In this document: positions 1-11,045 of the stretch, piece by piece
Layout of the letters: each line of letters begins with the position of its first letter
Position numbering within the stretch: the first letter of the stretch is position 1
Origin: Coriaria nepalensis
Lineage: Eukaryota > Streptophyta > Magnoliopsida > Cucurbitales > Coriariaceae
Assembly: GCA_027186245.1 (NCBI GenBank)
Contig: CP114490.1
Span: 3,239,001 to 3,303,000, forward strand
Reading direction: 5' to 3'
Length of the DNA: 64,000 nt
Program-made: the position numbers and the translations under genes
Notes under the pieces: generated by a model
What the model was told of the DNA's origin: nothing
The model's input: only the letters and a program-made list of their open reading frames with translations
The model's database searches: none

Positions 1-2701
1 AGTTGGCTTCTCATCTTGATGAAGGGAAGGGATTGGAGAAATCCCTGGCTGCTATCAAGGATGCTAATAAGAGAGGAGCTCTTCATTTTGCAGCCATGGA
101 GGGTCAGACTGACATCTGCAAGTACTTGTTGGAAGAATTGAAGCTTGATGTAGATACCAAAGATGAAGATGGTAATCACTTTGCACGCACACACTCACTG
201 TGTTTCCATAGTGATAAAACTTGAGATCGCTTATATCTGTTAATGATTTATAGGTGAAACTCCACTTATTCATGCTGTACGAAAGGGTCATATTGATACA
301 GCCAAATACCTTCTTGAGAATGGTGCTAATCCTTTGATACCCAGTGACTTAGGGGCCACAGCTCTCCACCACTCTGCTGGAAATGGTATGCTTTTTATTG
401 GGATTGTTCATTCTTTCTCATGTAAATGCTTTTTGAACATCGGAGCAGTCACTTGCTTATGAAATCAAGCTCATGGCTACCCTTAATACAATATGCGGGT
501 ACGTGTACGATATGGTCACAAAATTGTGGGATCATAGATTCATTTCTGTTCAATTCAGGTGATATTGAACTGCTAAAGCTTATACTCTCAAAAAATGTTG
601 ACGTTAATTCTCAAAGTGATGCTGGGACCCCTTTGATTTGGGCTGCTGGCCATGCCCAACCCGAAGCCGTAAAAGTTCTCTTAGAACATCATGCTAATGT
701 AAGCTAATGCCTTTTTCATTTTATTTGTTTATTCATTTTTTAATACTAATTCTATTGGTGAAAATGCAGAACATCATTGATAACAAATGCTTACCTTCTC
801 ATGGTTACTTCATTCCTTGGAGAACTTATAAGATGTTAACATTGTTTTGCAGCCTAATGCTGAAACTGACGATGATATAACCCCGCTTTTGTCAGCTGTG
901 GCTGCTGGTTCACTAGCTTGCTTAGACTTGTTAATTAAGGTCATATATCTTCCCTTATATTCATTCTTATACTATATACAGTTGTGTATGTATGACAATG
1001 CTTTCCATCAATATTCTGATATCCTTGATGCCGAGAAAAAGGAAACATGAAATTCATGTTATTGGATTATCCCCTTCACTGAAAACTCTAATCTAACAAA
1101 CAGGCTGGCGCTCAAGTAAATATTAGTGCTGGTGGAGCAACTCCTCTACACATTGCTGCTGATAATGGGAATTCAGAAATTCTAAACCTTTTATTAGGAG
1201 CTGGAGCTGATCCCAATATCATTGATGAGGTGAGATTCTTTGGATTTTTTTCTTTTCTTTTTTTCTTCTTTTGTGCTTGTGCTGAGGCGAGACTCTTTGG
1301 TTAACTTAGATATTTTGCTCCTTACAAGTGGTTTACTTTCATGTGAGTGTCTATGTTCTCTTTGAATTGCAGGATGGTTTGAAGCCGATTCAAGTTGCTG
1401 CTGCAAGAGGCAATAGAGGAGCTGTTGAGATTCTCTTCCCCGTAACTTCACCAGTTCAAGATATACCCAAGTGGGATATTGAGGGAATTCTCGATCATAA
1501 TCAGCCTGAAGAAAGTAAACAGGTGAACCATTACTTTTCTGTGTGCAGGGATGGGATGAACATTGAAAACTGGCCTCCTCTTATTATTGTTTTTCACATC
1601 CCAAAACAAGAGATGCTACTTAAGCAAACTGGTCCCATTGTTGAGTTATTATTCTTAATATTGTTTTTTGGGTCGGAATCATGTAGGTGGAAGAGAGAAA
1701 TCAAAAGGATGTAAATACACCAAAGCTAGACTTCCCTGAGGTGCGTTTCTTAACATCTTCTTGAACTTTGAGTTTACAATATTTTATGTACTTTATCATT
1801 AGGTATTTTACAATGCCCCCCCCCCCCCCCCCCCTGTATGGAATGGAAACTGATTAAACATCCAAGAATTTGTTTACTAAGGTAACACCCGAACAAAAGA
1901 AGAAAGCTGCTGAAGAAAAATCAAAAGGAACTGATGCTTTCAACAGAAAGGATTATCATAAGGCTATTGATGCGTATACGCAAGTACTTTCTTCATCCAT
2001 TCTGTCTTGATTACTATTGACTATAATATAGCAAATGTGGATTTAATTTTTTGATTAATTCAGGCAATCAATCTGGAGCCTAGTGACGCTACATTTTATT
2101 CCAATCGAAGCCTGTGTTACCTTCTTTTAGGCCAAGCTGAGCAAGCCTTGGAAGATGCAAAGACATGCAGAGTGCTGAAACCGAATTGGCCCAAAGCCTG
2201 CTATCGGGAGGGTGCTGCTTTACGTTTATTGCAGGCATTCTCACTTTGAAATCCTATTATGATTCATATGATCTCTTGCGGACGTGAAACAATAAAAAAT
2301 ATGATCTCTCTAATCTGATTTCTTTAATTTATTGCAGCGGTTCGAGGAAGCTGCCAATTCATTTTACGAGGCCGTGCAACTTGACCCAGAAAATAAAGAG
2401 CTAGTAAATGCCTTCAGGTTGTAATCTAACACCCCCTTCTCCTTTGTTTTTGTACAAGTTGACTTGGATACTCTAGATTTCCTGACAATACGCCGTGTAG
2501 CATAGAGAAAAACTCTTTCTATCCTACATGTCATCATGCTTTTGGATTATGGGATTCCAAATGGATACTTCTAGCGGATTCTAGAATAGCTCGTGATACC
2601 AAATTCTGGGTTCCAGTGCTTATTACTTTTCCGGGTTTCTTTGCAGGGAAGCGGTTGAAACAGGAAGAAAGTTTCACAATTCTGACAAGAAGAAATCTTA
2701 A
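1..2701 (+). CDS. Ankyrin repeat-TPR protein (TPR10-like), 5' truncated by window edge
   Basis: Likely a cytosolic adaptor: ankyrin repeats followed by a C-terminal TPR domain, the layout of the Arabidopsis ankyrin/TPR protein TPR10 (co-chaperone-like TPRs that can bind HSP70/HSP90 tails; role by family only). Eleven exons are visible: ..1-171, 254-385, 559-698, 853-939, 1104-1229, 1373-1522, 1687-1740, 1882-1983, 2064-2234, 2338-2417, 2647-2701. All phases join, giving about 421 visible residues. Ankyrin signatures include [34 protein letters not shown] and [13 protein letters not shown]. The TPR part starts in exon 8 ([19 protein letters not shown]) and continues [19 protein letters not shown]. 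The C-terminus is basic (DKKKS). The intron after exon 9 has a GC donor. The start codon and first repeats lie outside the window. Confidence 0.87.
1816..1834 (+). repeat. Poly(C) run of 19 in an intron
   Basis: Nineteen consecutive C residues in the intron between exons 7 and 8 of the ankyrin-TPR gene, about 50 bases before the acceptor. C homopolymers this long are rare in AT-rich plant introns, and the count may be an assembly estimate. Confidence 0.9.
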
Positions 2702-3343
2702 TTTTTTACATTTTCCTTTTGGGACATTAGTAGAAGGGGTTGAGAAAAACCAGATATATTCATGCCTGTGAGAACTAATTACATAACTTCCAAATGTATG
2801 AAATTTTGGGACGTTTAGATTCAACTTTTACCAGTCCATTGTTTGGGATTCTGTTATGATTCCCGGAATCACCCGGATAAATGATCGATCGAAGCTAGAT
2901 TTTGATTTATGTATTGTAAAATTTCATATTTGACCTGCAAAGAGCCATCTAAACTCTAAATAGGGTCTTTTTAACTTTTCAGAGTAACGGCATTTTCAGA
3001 TTTGAGGGAAAAAAAAAATCATCTTTTTAATTTAATTTTGAGGTAATTAAAATGTTTGAAAAGTATCTCATATTTTCGAAACTTAAATCGACTGCGCTGT
3101 TACGGTTCAAAACCGACCCGGTCCTTAAGCGCGGGTATTTAACCGTCAACGCCGACTCATTAACGACCAGAGAGGAAGAGAGAGGGAGAGAGAATTAAAG
3201 TTCATTTTCAAGCCGACGAATCAACTATACAGGGAAAAAGCAAAAATTGAGTCGAAGAAACCAGTTCTTGATCGATTTAGGGTTTAGGGTTAATCCTCGG
3301 ATTAATCCTCGGGATTTAGGGTTTCTCTCTTTAATCTTCAACG
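2702..3343. other. Intergenic: TPR10-like 3' end and PRA1E promoter/leader
   Basis: No gene seen. AT-rich sequence follows the TPR stop. From about 3110 the sequence becomes GC-richer, with a GA-rich stretch near 3170-3193 and telomere-like motifs just before the PRA1E start, so this is probably the core promoter and 5' leader. Confidence 0.6.
3276..3325 (+). promoter_or_regulatory. Telo-box motifs in PRA1E leader
   Basis: TTTAGGGTTTAGGG at 3276-3289 and TTTAGGGTTT at 3316-3325 flank two imperfect copies of TTAATCCTCGG. Plant telo-boxes (AAACCCTAA) near transcription starts are known binding sites of TRB/PURalpha-type proteins, common in translation-related and growth-related genes. Position, 20-70 bases before the ATG, fits a 5' leader. 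Confidence 0.55.
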
Positions 3344-3964
3344 ATGTCTTCGCTAAAGTCACCTGCCGGCTACGGCACCGCTTCCTCCTCCGCCGGGGAA
3401 ACCTCCACCACCGCCGCAAACTCCTCCAGTTTCACTTTCCTCGGCCGCGTGAGGAACACTACGCAATCATTAATGGCGACAAGCCGTCCATGGCGCGAAC
3501 TCCTCGATCTCTCCTCATTCTCCCTCCCTCTGGGCTACTCCGATGCCATGGCTAGGCTTCGAAGAAATGTGAGCTACTTTCGCGTCAACTACGCTATGAT
3601 AATGCTCTTCATCCTCTTCTTGAGCCTACTCTGGCATCCGATTTCAATGATTACTTTCTTGATCATCTTCATCGCCTGGTTCTTCCTCTACTTCTCTCGC
3701 GAACAACCGATTGTGGTATTTAATCGAACACTTGATGATCGCCTTGTGTTAGGGTTCTTAGCCTTGGTTACTATAATCGCGCTTGTTTTCACTAACGTAG
3801 GGTTTAATGTGCTAATCTCGTTGATAATTGGTGTGGTTGTGGTGGGATTGCATGGAGCATTTAGGGGTACAGAGGATCATTTTCTCGATGAGGATAGTGC
3901 TGTTGAAGGTGGATTGCTATCTGTTGTTGGGGGTCGGCCCTTAAAGACTTATTCTCCAATTTGA
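3344..3964 (+). CDS. PRA1E: PRA1 family protein E (prenylated Rab acceptor)
   Basis: Intronless 206-residue membrane protein of the PRA1/YIP3 family, which receives prenylated Rab GTPases at ER/Golgi/endosomal membranes. The family core is clear: RPWRELLDLSSFSLP at about 46-60, then RVNYAMIM leading into two paired hydrophobic hairpins (about 78-118 and 131-170) separated by the conserved basic/acidic linker with LDDRLVLG. The tail HGAFRGTEDHFLDEDSA followed by RPLKTYSPI matches the PRA1.E subgroup rather than B, D or F as I recall them. The first ATG after the telo-box leader is used; the Ser/Thr/Ala-rich N-terminus is typical. It is convergent with the DRIP gene downstream. Confidence 0.92.
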   Translation: MSSLKSPAGYGTASSSAGETSTTAANSSSFTFLGRVRNTTQSLMATSRPWRELLDLSSFSLPLGYSDAMARLRRNVSYFRVNYAMIMLFILFLSLLWHPISMITFLIIFIAWFFLYFSREQPIVVFNRTLDDRLVLGFLALVTIIALVFTNVGFNVLISLIIGVVVVGLHGAFRGTEDHFLDEDSAVEGGLLSVVGGRPLKTYSPI

Positions 3965-4603
3965 TGATCTTCGTCTGAAAAAAAAAAAGGAGATGGAATT
4001 TCAAGCTCAAGTTTCAGAATTTTGATTTGAAATTTGGCAATCTCACAACTTGTATTTACTTCTTTCTCATATAGTCTTGATTGGATCATCATCTAGTCAG
4101 GAAGTCAGGAATTTGCCGTCAAATGTTGCAAAAAATCGAAAGTGACTCAAGGATTGAAAATTCAAGGAGGGGTTTTGCTAACCAGGAATAAAGTGAGTAT
4201 AATGACTGTATTTGTTTTAACAACTGGATGTTCCATTGTTTTCTTGTGCATTTTTAGTGAACTACAGAATGATATGATGTTTGTTGTGTTTAAGGTAGCG
4301 TGTGAGCACTTTGTTTTGATGCATTTGAGTTTTTTTTGCTAATACAGTTAACCTTTTGGGTTCTTGTAAGGAAGTTCGATTACATTTCGATTCAATAGTT
4401 TGTTCTTATGGTTTCTGGAAACATGTAAGAGAAGAGAGAGGACAGAATGATGATAAATTGATCGATGAATTCATCCTGGAATCACACAAAAGGTGAAACC
4501 TGAGTTTGATACATTGTTAAATTATTATCTAAACATTGCAAACTATGAAGAAGAGTAAAGAGAAGGAAAAGATGTATTTGTAAGACATTTGCTATGAGCT
4601 CTT
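3965..4603. other. Convergent 3' intergenic region
   Basis: Lies between the stop codons of PRA1E (+) and the DRIP gene (-). It must contain both 3' UTRs. No further coding signal or repeat was recognised. Confidence 0.6.
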
Positions 4604-6912
4604 TCAAGGGGTGTTTGGAGTTTTTCGACTGTACGAGAGGACCATCACAAAGTTCTTAGCCGAAGAACCCACAGATGCTGGTGCCAGTGCTGTTTTCTTT
4701 CCCATTGAAGCTGCTCGAGACCACTCATCGACCAAGTTTTCGAGTTGCAGAGTTGGACCCACCGGCTGACCCCGGCACCTTATCTCCACCTATGAACAAA
4801 ATCATTACCAAAACACCAAACAACAGTTTTATTAATAAAAAAGAAGAAAAGGAAGAAAAAAATATTCCAACTATGCTCAAGCAAAGGGGAAGAAGTTACC
4901 TCAGCTTCACTCATAAGATCGAGTTTCTTCACAAGGTACTTTTGGATACACAGGACGGGCATTTTTCTATCTCTGTGAAAGATGAATAAACTCAAGATGC
5001 ATACAAGTTTTCTGGTATGAAGGACAAAAAACCGAACAGCACGGCTAAACTCTACAGAAATCAATCTAGCCGGAGGAACTCACTTGATTCTTAAATAACA
5101 CGACGATATCTGTGGCAAGGAAACATCTCCTTTCCTGAAACATTTTCATCATAAAATTCAGTAATATCGAAATTAAAACACAAACCAAGTTCTCTAATTC
5201 ATGAAAGCACATTTACCTATCTTCTGAAGCGACTAATGAGAACCAAATAGGATTACTAAACCTTCCGTGCTTAGCGTCATGGATATCAGGTCCTTTATTA
5301 CAACCAGCTCCTCGCAACCTTTTACGTTTCCCTAGTCCAGGGACTGAGGCTGTTCCATTACTGTTTCTGTTATTCTCAAGCTCCATCTTATTTCTTGTTT
5401 TAGGCATGTATGCTCTACTGTCCAAAGCTTTTCTAGATTCTGATTTGACTTTGGTTTCGGTCTTATGATCTAGTTTGCTATCAGGCTGATTCAACGGCTC
5501 TGATTTAGCCAGAGACGGTCCTTCTGAAGATGCCTTGCCAGATTTGGTTCTGTTAGCAGCTTCAACTAGGCAGTTTAAGGATGTCCATAATTCAGCTTTC
5601 CCTGCGGTTATTTGTTCATCGTTTTCTGTCTGGTGATTAGGCATTTGATTCTTACGAGACTCTTGCCCTCCTACCTGCATTTTGGGTCGAGCTATTTTGT
5701 TCTGAGAATCAGGTGAGCTTGAGTTCACTTGACATCCTCTTGAGTCTTCTTCTTCTTCTGCTTCTTCTTTTTCTTCTTTGACTGGTTCCTTAGAACCAGA
5801 AATGCAACCTCGTAAAGCAGAAGCTTTTCTTCCAACAACTTTGGATCTCCTTCCTGCCAAATTCAAATGACTCTGTGTTGTTCCTGCCACCTTGGGAGAG
5901 CTAATGGCCAATGAAGATAGTGATCTCTCCTTCCTTTTAACGGGAATTGAAACTGATGATGGTGTAACTTCAGGGGGGGCACTAATTTTTCTCCTTTTGA
6001 GAGGAAAAATCTTGGCCCTTATATCTTGTAAATTATGATCCGGTCTGCACATACATTCATTCAATCACCATCTTAAAAAAGAACAGTTGAACTTATCTCA
6101 TCCTAAGAAGAATTTTGAATGCGTAACTATCAAGAGGAGTTACCTGAGTTTCTCCAAGGGAAGACAGCCCAGATCAACATTGCAGACAGGACAAGTATCC
6201 GCCTCCTCGTCTGACAACTTCTCGGAAATGCATTTCCTGCAAACTATTTTTGGAGCCCAATATTCAATGACTAAATTTTGGAATAGAGAGAGAAAGAGAG
6301 TGACAAGAAAATCTATATAGAGGAATCCAATCTGAACCATTCAAACATGAAGAACAAACCAAATCCTTCACTATAATCATCAGCAATAGCAAATCCACAG
6401 GCTGAAGGAGCCATTATTTGATATAAACTAATAATACTGATTTACAGATTGCGCCTGTCTTTTGGATCTTTTATGTATATTGTAGTCTTTTTAATACTTG
6501 ATTATTTAAAAATTTGGAAGCATAGAGGGATGACTTTTAACTGTATTCATTACTGATCCTCAGTACATAGAATCAAAATCATCCACATTTGTAATCGTAA
6601 TAAACAGTACCAACATTGCATTAAGATAAAAATCTAGATCAACAGACATCATAAGCCAAGAACAACACTGAATCGAACAAAAAAAGAAAAAAAAAAAAAA
6701 CAGAAAACTGATATAGACCCAAATTATGAAATCAAAAAGCAAGAACAACCCAGATGAAGATACGATCCGAAAAGACCAAAGGAAAACTAAAACTTACAGG
6801 TGTGAAGGCAGATAGATATGGTGGTAGCTTCCTTTAAGAGGTTATTGCAGAGAGGGCACGTCATGCATGCTTCTATGTTCTCCCTCTTCACTGTCATCCC
6901 TTGACCCGCCAT
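4604..6912 (-). CDS. DRIP2: DRIP/BMI1-type RING E3 ubiquitin ligase
   Basis: Six exons on the minus strand: 6912-6798, 6243-6144, 6044-5217, 5134-5084, 4972-4900, 4789-4604; 450 residues, a little longer than Arabidopsis DRIP1/2 (about 420). The C3HC4 RING is complete: C19, C22, C35, H37, C40, C43, C56, C59. After it comes RPDHNLQDIRAKIFPLKRRK, the hallmark of the DRIP clade, then a long polar, low-complexity middle with a KEEKEEAEEEEDS acidic run. The C-terminal RAWUL ubiquitin-like fold begins near CYLRIKDRKMPV and includes IQKYLVKKLDL, RGQPVGPTLQL and FVMVLSY. In Arabidopsis these proteins (DRIP1/2 = BMI1B/A) ubiquitinate DREB2A and act in Polycomb PRC1 to monoubiquitinate H2A, in the nucleus. 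Divergent neighbour of psbW. Confidence 0.93.
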
Positions 6913-7900
6913 TATTTTAATCTTCAATCTTCTGATTCCCAATCAAAAACACCACATTAGAAGACTCTAATACAGTCTGGATCAGAAATCTGAAGAAGAT
7001 AAGGAAACAGAGATCAGGATCTTAGCACGTGAGTGAATACTACAAATTTCTCAGTCGTTAGGAGATGGGTTTTTTTTTTTTTTTTTATTACGTTGGGGCT
7101 GGGATAGAATTCGGACAAGAAAGGGTTTTTTTTTTTTTTTTTAAGGTTTCGAGGAAATTAATAGCATGAAAATATATAGAAATCAACGTGAGAGATCGGT
7201 TTATTTTTGTTTCTGGTGCGATGCGTGCTGTTATTATTGTTTTTTATTTTATTTTTTCATGCGTGTTTGTTTTCTCAACGACGAAACCGAGTCCGAGAGT
7301 CTTTGTTGTGTTGTAGTTCATGTTCGCTATTTTAGCATTTTTAACCCCTATTATTTTTTTTTTCTACACTCAAACCCCCATAATTCTGTTTGGCTTTTGG
7401 ATTTAATTTCATTTTGACCCAAGAAAACAGAAACTTCAGTTAACTGAAAGCAAGATTGCGTATTAAAGAGTGCGGACAATTCATGAGAATTCTTTAGATA
7501 AATCATAATAAATCATTCAATCTTAATTACAAATAAAATTAATATGATATATAATATAATAATATAAAAATATTATAGAAAAATATATCAATTCATCCTA
7601 AAAAAAAAAAAACACACCCACAAATTTATCTACAATCCGTACTCCATTCCCTTGGTATATCAAAGCGACCAGGTGCATTAGTGCAATTATTGATAGAGAC
7701 ATGGAGGGAATTGATTGGTTCCCTAATACATTTGTCTATCCATTTTATGTGGCACAATGAAACAGACCACTGCAAGTAGAACTGGTCCATAATTCAACCC
7801 CTATCTGAATCTAAGTTTATACACACACAAAAAAAAAACAATCGCAACCCATTTCACCGAACCGGTTCTTTTCTGATCCTCAAGGAAAGGAAAGTGAAAA
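6913..7900. promoter_or_regulatory. Shared divergent promoter region, DRIP2 / psbW
   Basis: About 1 kb between two start codons in opposite directions, so it must hold both promoters. It contains poly(T) runs near 7071-7086 and 7125-7142 and an AT-rich block near 7510-7590. I did not find a convincing TATA element for either gene; the 7807-7838 A/C-rich stretch is probably psbW leader. Confidence 0.55.
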
Positions 7901-8403
7901 ATGGCAGCAATTAACACTTGCACCAAGTTGGTCACAGTGTTATCACATGGCAGCCTTAATGATCACAAGATGAACTCAAGAAGAAATCTTAGTAAGATTT
8001 TCTTACATGTCATTCATACTATTATTTACATTTTTTGTTTTAAGATCTTCATTTTTGGCATTGATGGTTGTAAGGGGTGCAAGGAATGGCAATTACAAGG
8101 GGAGGAGTGAGATGCAGTCTAAAGGAGGAGGAGAAGAAGAGTTCAAACAGAGATATGAGCTTGGAAAGTAGTATGGTCGGGTCGATGATAGCGCTAGCAT
8201 CGGCTGCAATAGCAACGACTGCGGGTCCGGCCATGGCTTTGGTGGATGAGAGATTGAGTACAGAAGGGACGGGGCTGCCCTTCGGGTTAAGCAACAACCT
8301 TCTCGGGTGGATTCTTTTAGGTGTTTTTGGTTTGACATGGACTTTCTACTTCACCTATGCTTCTTCACTTGATGAGGATGAAGATTCTGGCTTGTCTCTT
8401 TAA
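7901..8403 (+). CDS. PSBW: Photosystem II reaction centre protein W, chloroplast precursor
   Basis: Two exons, 7901-7991 and 8075-8403, joined in phase; 139 residues. PsbW is a nuclear-encoded low-mass thylakoid protein that stabilises PSII-LHCII supercomplexes. The precursor has a Ser/Thr/basic transit sequence (to about residue 50), a second hydrophobic Ala-rich export region ([18 protein letters not shown]) and a mature chain of about 54 residues starting [10 protein letters not shown]. The mature part shows [14 protein letters not shown], one transmembrane helix and the acidic C-terminus [10 protein letters not shown], all diagnostic of PsbW. The ATG at 7901 is the first in frame and gives a normal bipartite signal. 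Confidence 0.95.
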
Positions 8404-11045
8404 GAGAACATTTGCCCTCTCTTCTACCCAACTGCATTATTTAGTTGTCTGTATAACTGTATTCATTGAACAACAATTTTTTTTTTTTTTTTTCAAGAAG
8501 TTGAATAGTAGTATCAAGTGGCCGGTTGAAGTATTCCAGCTACTCCCCAAAAAACGAGGGTAAAATCTATGTAATAAAATAGTGCCAAATTTGTCGGTTA
8601 CTCGAGGGTTTGATTAGCTCAAAGATCTTATCTACATTTGGAAATCGCAACGCAAATCAAATTGTAAATCTAATATATACCCCTGATCTAATAAAAATAT
8701 ATTTTATCCCCACACTATTTTACGAATCTACAAATTTCTGGTCCTCCAAGTTTAACCAAATTAGATTTTAAGCCACACAGGAAGCTTCGTATAATAGAAT
8801 AGAATATGGTCATTTTTTAATCTCTCTTCTCGAATGAAAGCTCAGATCTCTTTCCCATTTCAGAACAAGCTTTTCTTCAATTTTCTGATTTCCGACCAGA
8901 ACCTCTGAAACTGAAGAGAGATCGAGCCCATATTGATTACTTAGCATTGGCTTCCTAAAGCATTTTGGAGTTCTAAACTTCATTTGATCCTCAAAACGTC
9001 ACAATATTGTCAAAATGTTCCAAATCTTGTCCCAAACAGATTAATTTAAACTTCAAACACGGTTCGAAACTCTGGTTTACCAAAAAAACACAGCTCAGAC
9101 AAATTTGGAAAAAAATTTAGCAAACTAGAGCTTGGTAAAATGTAAGCTAAAACAGGAGTTTGACCTAAATGTTCGAGACAGCGGTTGAAACGAGGAAGTT
9201 TAAGCTTTCAACTGGTTATAAAACATAATACATACATACACATTTTGGTGATGCGGATCGGCGAAATACGAGTCGTATACCCATTTGTATCGGCTCAATC
9301 TAATCTAGCCGCATCTCCCTTCAAAATTAACGTGGCATTTGTTAAAACAGCTTTCAAATATAGCAAAGATGAGAGAAATTTTGATGGTGTAGTCTTGTCT
9401 CGACTCTGACTATACTTCGATCGAAGTCAGGGGTTGAGTCCTGCTTCTGTAACGATTGGCCTGCACTATTTAACCGAGCAAGTAACGAAACATGAGGCAC
9501 ATACTTCCCCAAAGATCCAACCCAGAGATCGTATTATGAGAAAGGGTCGAATGTCGATCTTCACGAACTTTAAATCTTAAGAAGAAGACCAAAAAAAAAA
9601 AAAAAGGTGAGCAACCCCAAATTCCGATCATCAACCTGAATCTCAAGAAATATGATGAATTCCAATCCATCCGAACCCTGATATTCACTGAAGCCCATGT
9701 TGCGTGCGAATATTAGAAAAGCGAAAAAATAAGATCAAATAAAAGAAAATTTAAATTTTGGAAAGAATCGTTAAAAGTTTGGAAAAATTAAGGCGAAGGG
9801 GAAGGGGGAGCAAGATTGAAGTTTGAACTCTCTAATCTGACGGTTCCCAACTCTGCAGCTTATGTAAAATTATCCCTTCTCAAAGAGTTTACAATCTAAT
9901 TCATATGATCTATACATACATATTGGTTACATTACATCTTTTTCTTTTTACTATCAGTAGTATTACAGTACTATGTATTATTTATTCACTATGTTGTTGA
10001 TGAGTAGTATACTCTTCCGTACTGTCCTCTTTTCATTTGTTCTAAAATGTATCGAGACTTGTCCTTATATATTTCCATGTCATGGGTCCTAACTTTGCAA
10101 TTTCAACACTCCGTTTACCCAAATAATTTGTCACTACATCAAATATCTTCAATGGGTGTACAACAACGAGGTTTGATTCAATGCCTACGGTCAAGACCAT
10201 TCGTTTTCCACGAACATTGGAGATGAAGGCTACGAGAACCCATCGGCTAAAATGGAACCAACCACACGATAACAATTGTAAATATATATCATCAATGTAT
10301 TCTTGAACCTGTAAGAACCAAGTCACCATATCGCCGCTCCTATAAGAACCAAATCAAGAAGAGTGGTAGTGTGTACTTATATTAGTGAAGGTAGAGCAAG
10401 AAAAAGTCTATATTCCATTGGTAAGTCAAGAGACTCATATTGATTCTTAAAGAGAGGTGAAAAGTTAAGATGACTATTTTGTAAACAAAGTGAATTAATT
10501 GAGCCGAACTAATTTGAATGATTAAGAAATGATGAGTCATAAGATAGAGAGGCAATTTAAGAATATTACTTTTATGATTTTACCACATGACATATTGTAG
10601 GGAAAGTTGAAGAAGCCATGTGGCGAAATTGTATGTTTAGAGAATAGATCTTAAGCACAATTATATATATATATATATATAATAAGCATATGATATAATA
10701 TTTAGTGTCCAATCAAGAAAAATAAAACAAAAGCCGGTCTCTTATATCATATCAGTTATCATTTCATATATTTTATATGATGTGATTCAAAATCGATCTA
10801 TAATAAATAGAATATATTAAATAATTTCTCTTTAATTTAAAATTTAATTACTTGAAATTAGATGATGATGCGATGCATCATCTCTCATCTTATGCATATC
10901 ACCCGATGTGTATCTATAAAACACCTTGCAATATCATTTCTGTCTAACACACATTTCTTTACAGAGCATCATAGCAAGATACCGCTTTTTTTTTTTCTTT
11001 TGGAGAGATTCTCTAGAACCAATCTAGAAAACAAGCCATCATCCT
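8404..11045. other. Intergenic, 2.6 kb
   Basis: No recognisable gene. It starts with the psbW 3' UTR (poly(T) run near 8476-8492). A 95-codon open frame on the minus strand at 10042-10329 resembles nothing I know and lacks a clear context. A (TA)n run lies near 10663-10682. The last 150 bases look like the promoter of the Aux/IAA gene, with TATAAAA at 10914-10920. Confidence 0.5.

Noticed and set aside
2534..2824. 96-codon minus-strand frame over the last ankyrin-TPR exon
   Set aside because: It overlaps a confirmed exon antisense and shows no domain; the plus-strand exon joins in phase to the TPR C-terminus.
9380..9445. tRNA-like sequence (TGGTGTAGTC and GGGGTTGAGTCC)
   Set aside because: The motifs resemble A and B boxes, but the acceptor and T stems do not pair properly and the cloverleaf fails.
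10042..10329. 95-codon minus-strand open frame
   Set aside because: No family recognised, no homologous neighbours or clear splice partners; could be chance in 2.6 kb of intergenic DNA.
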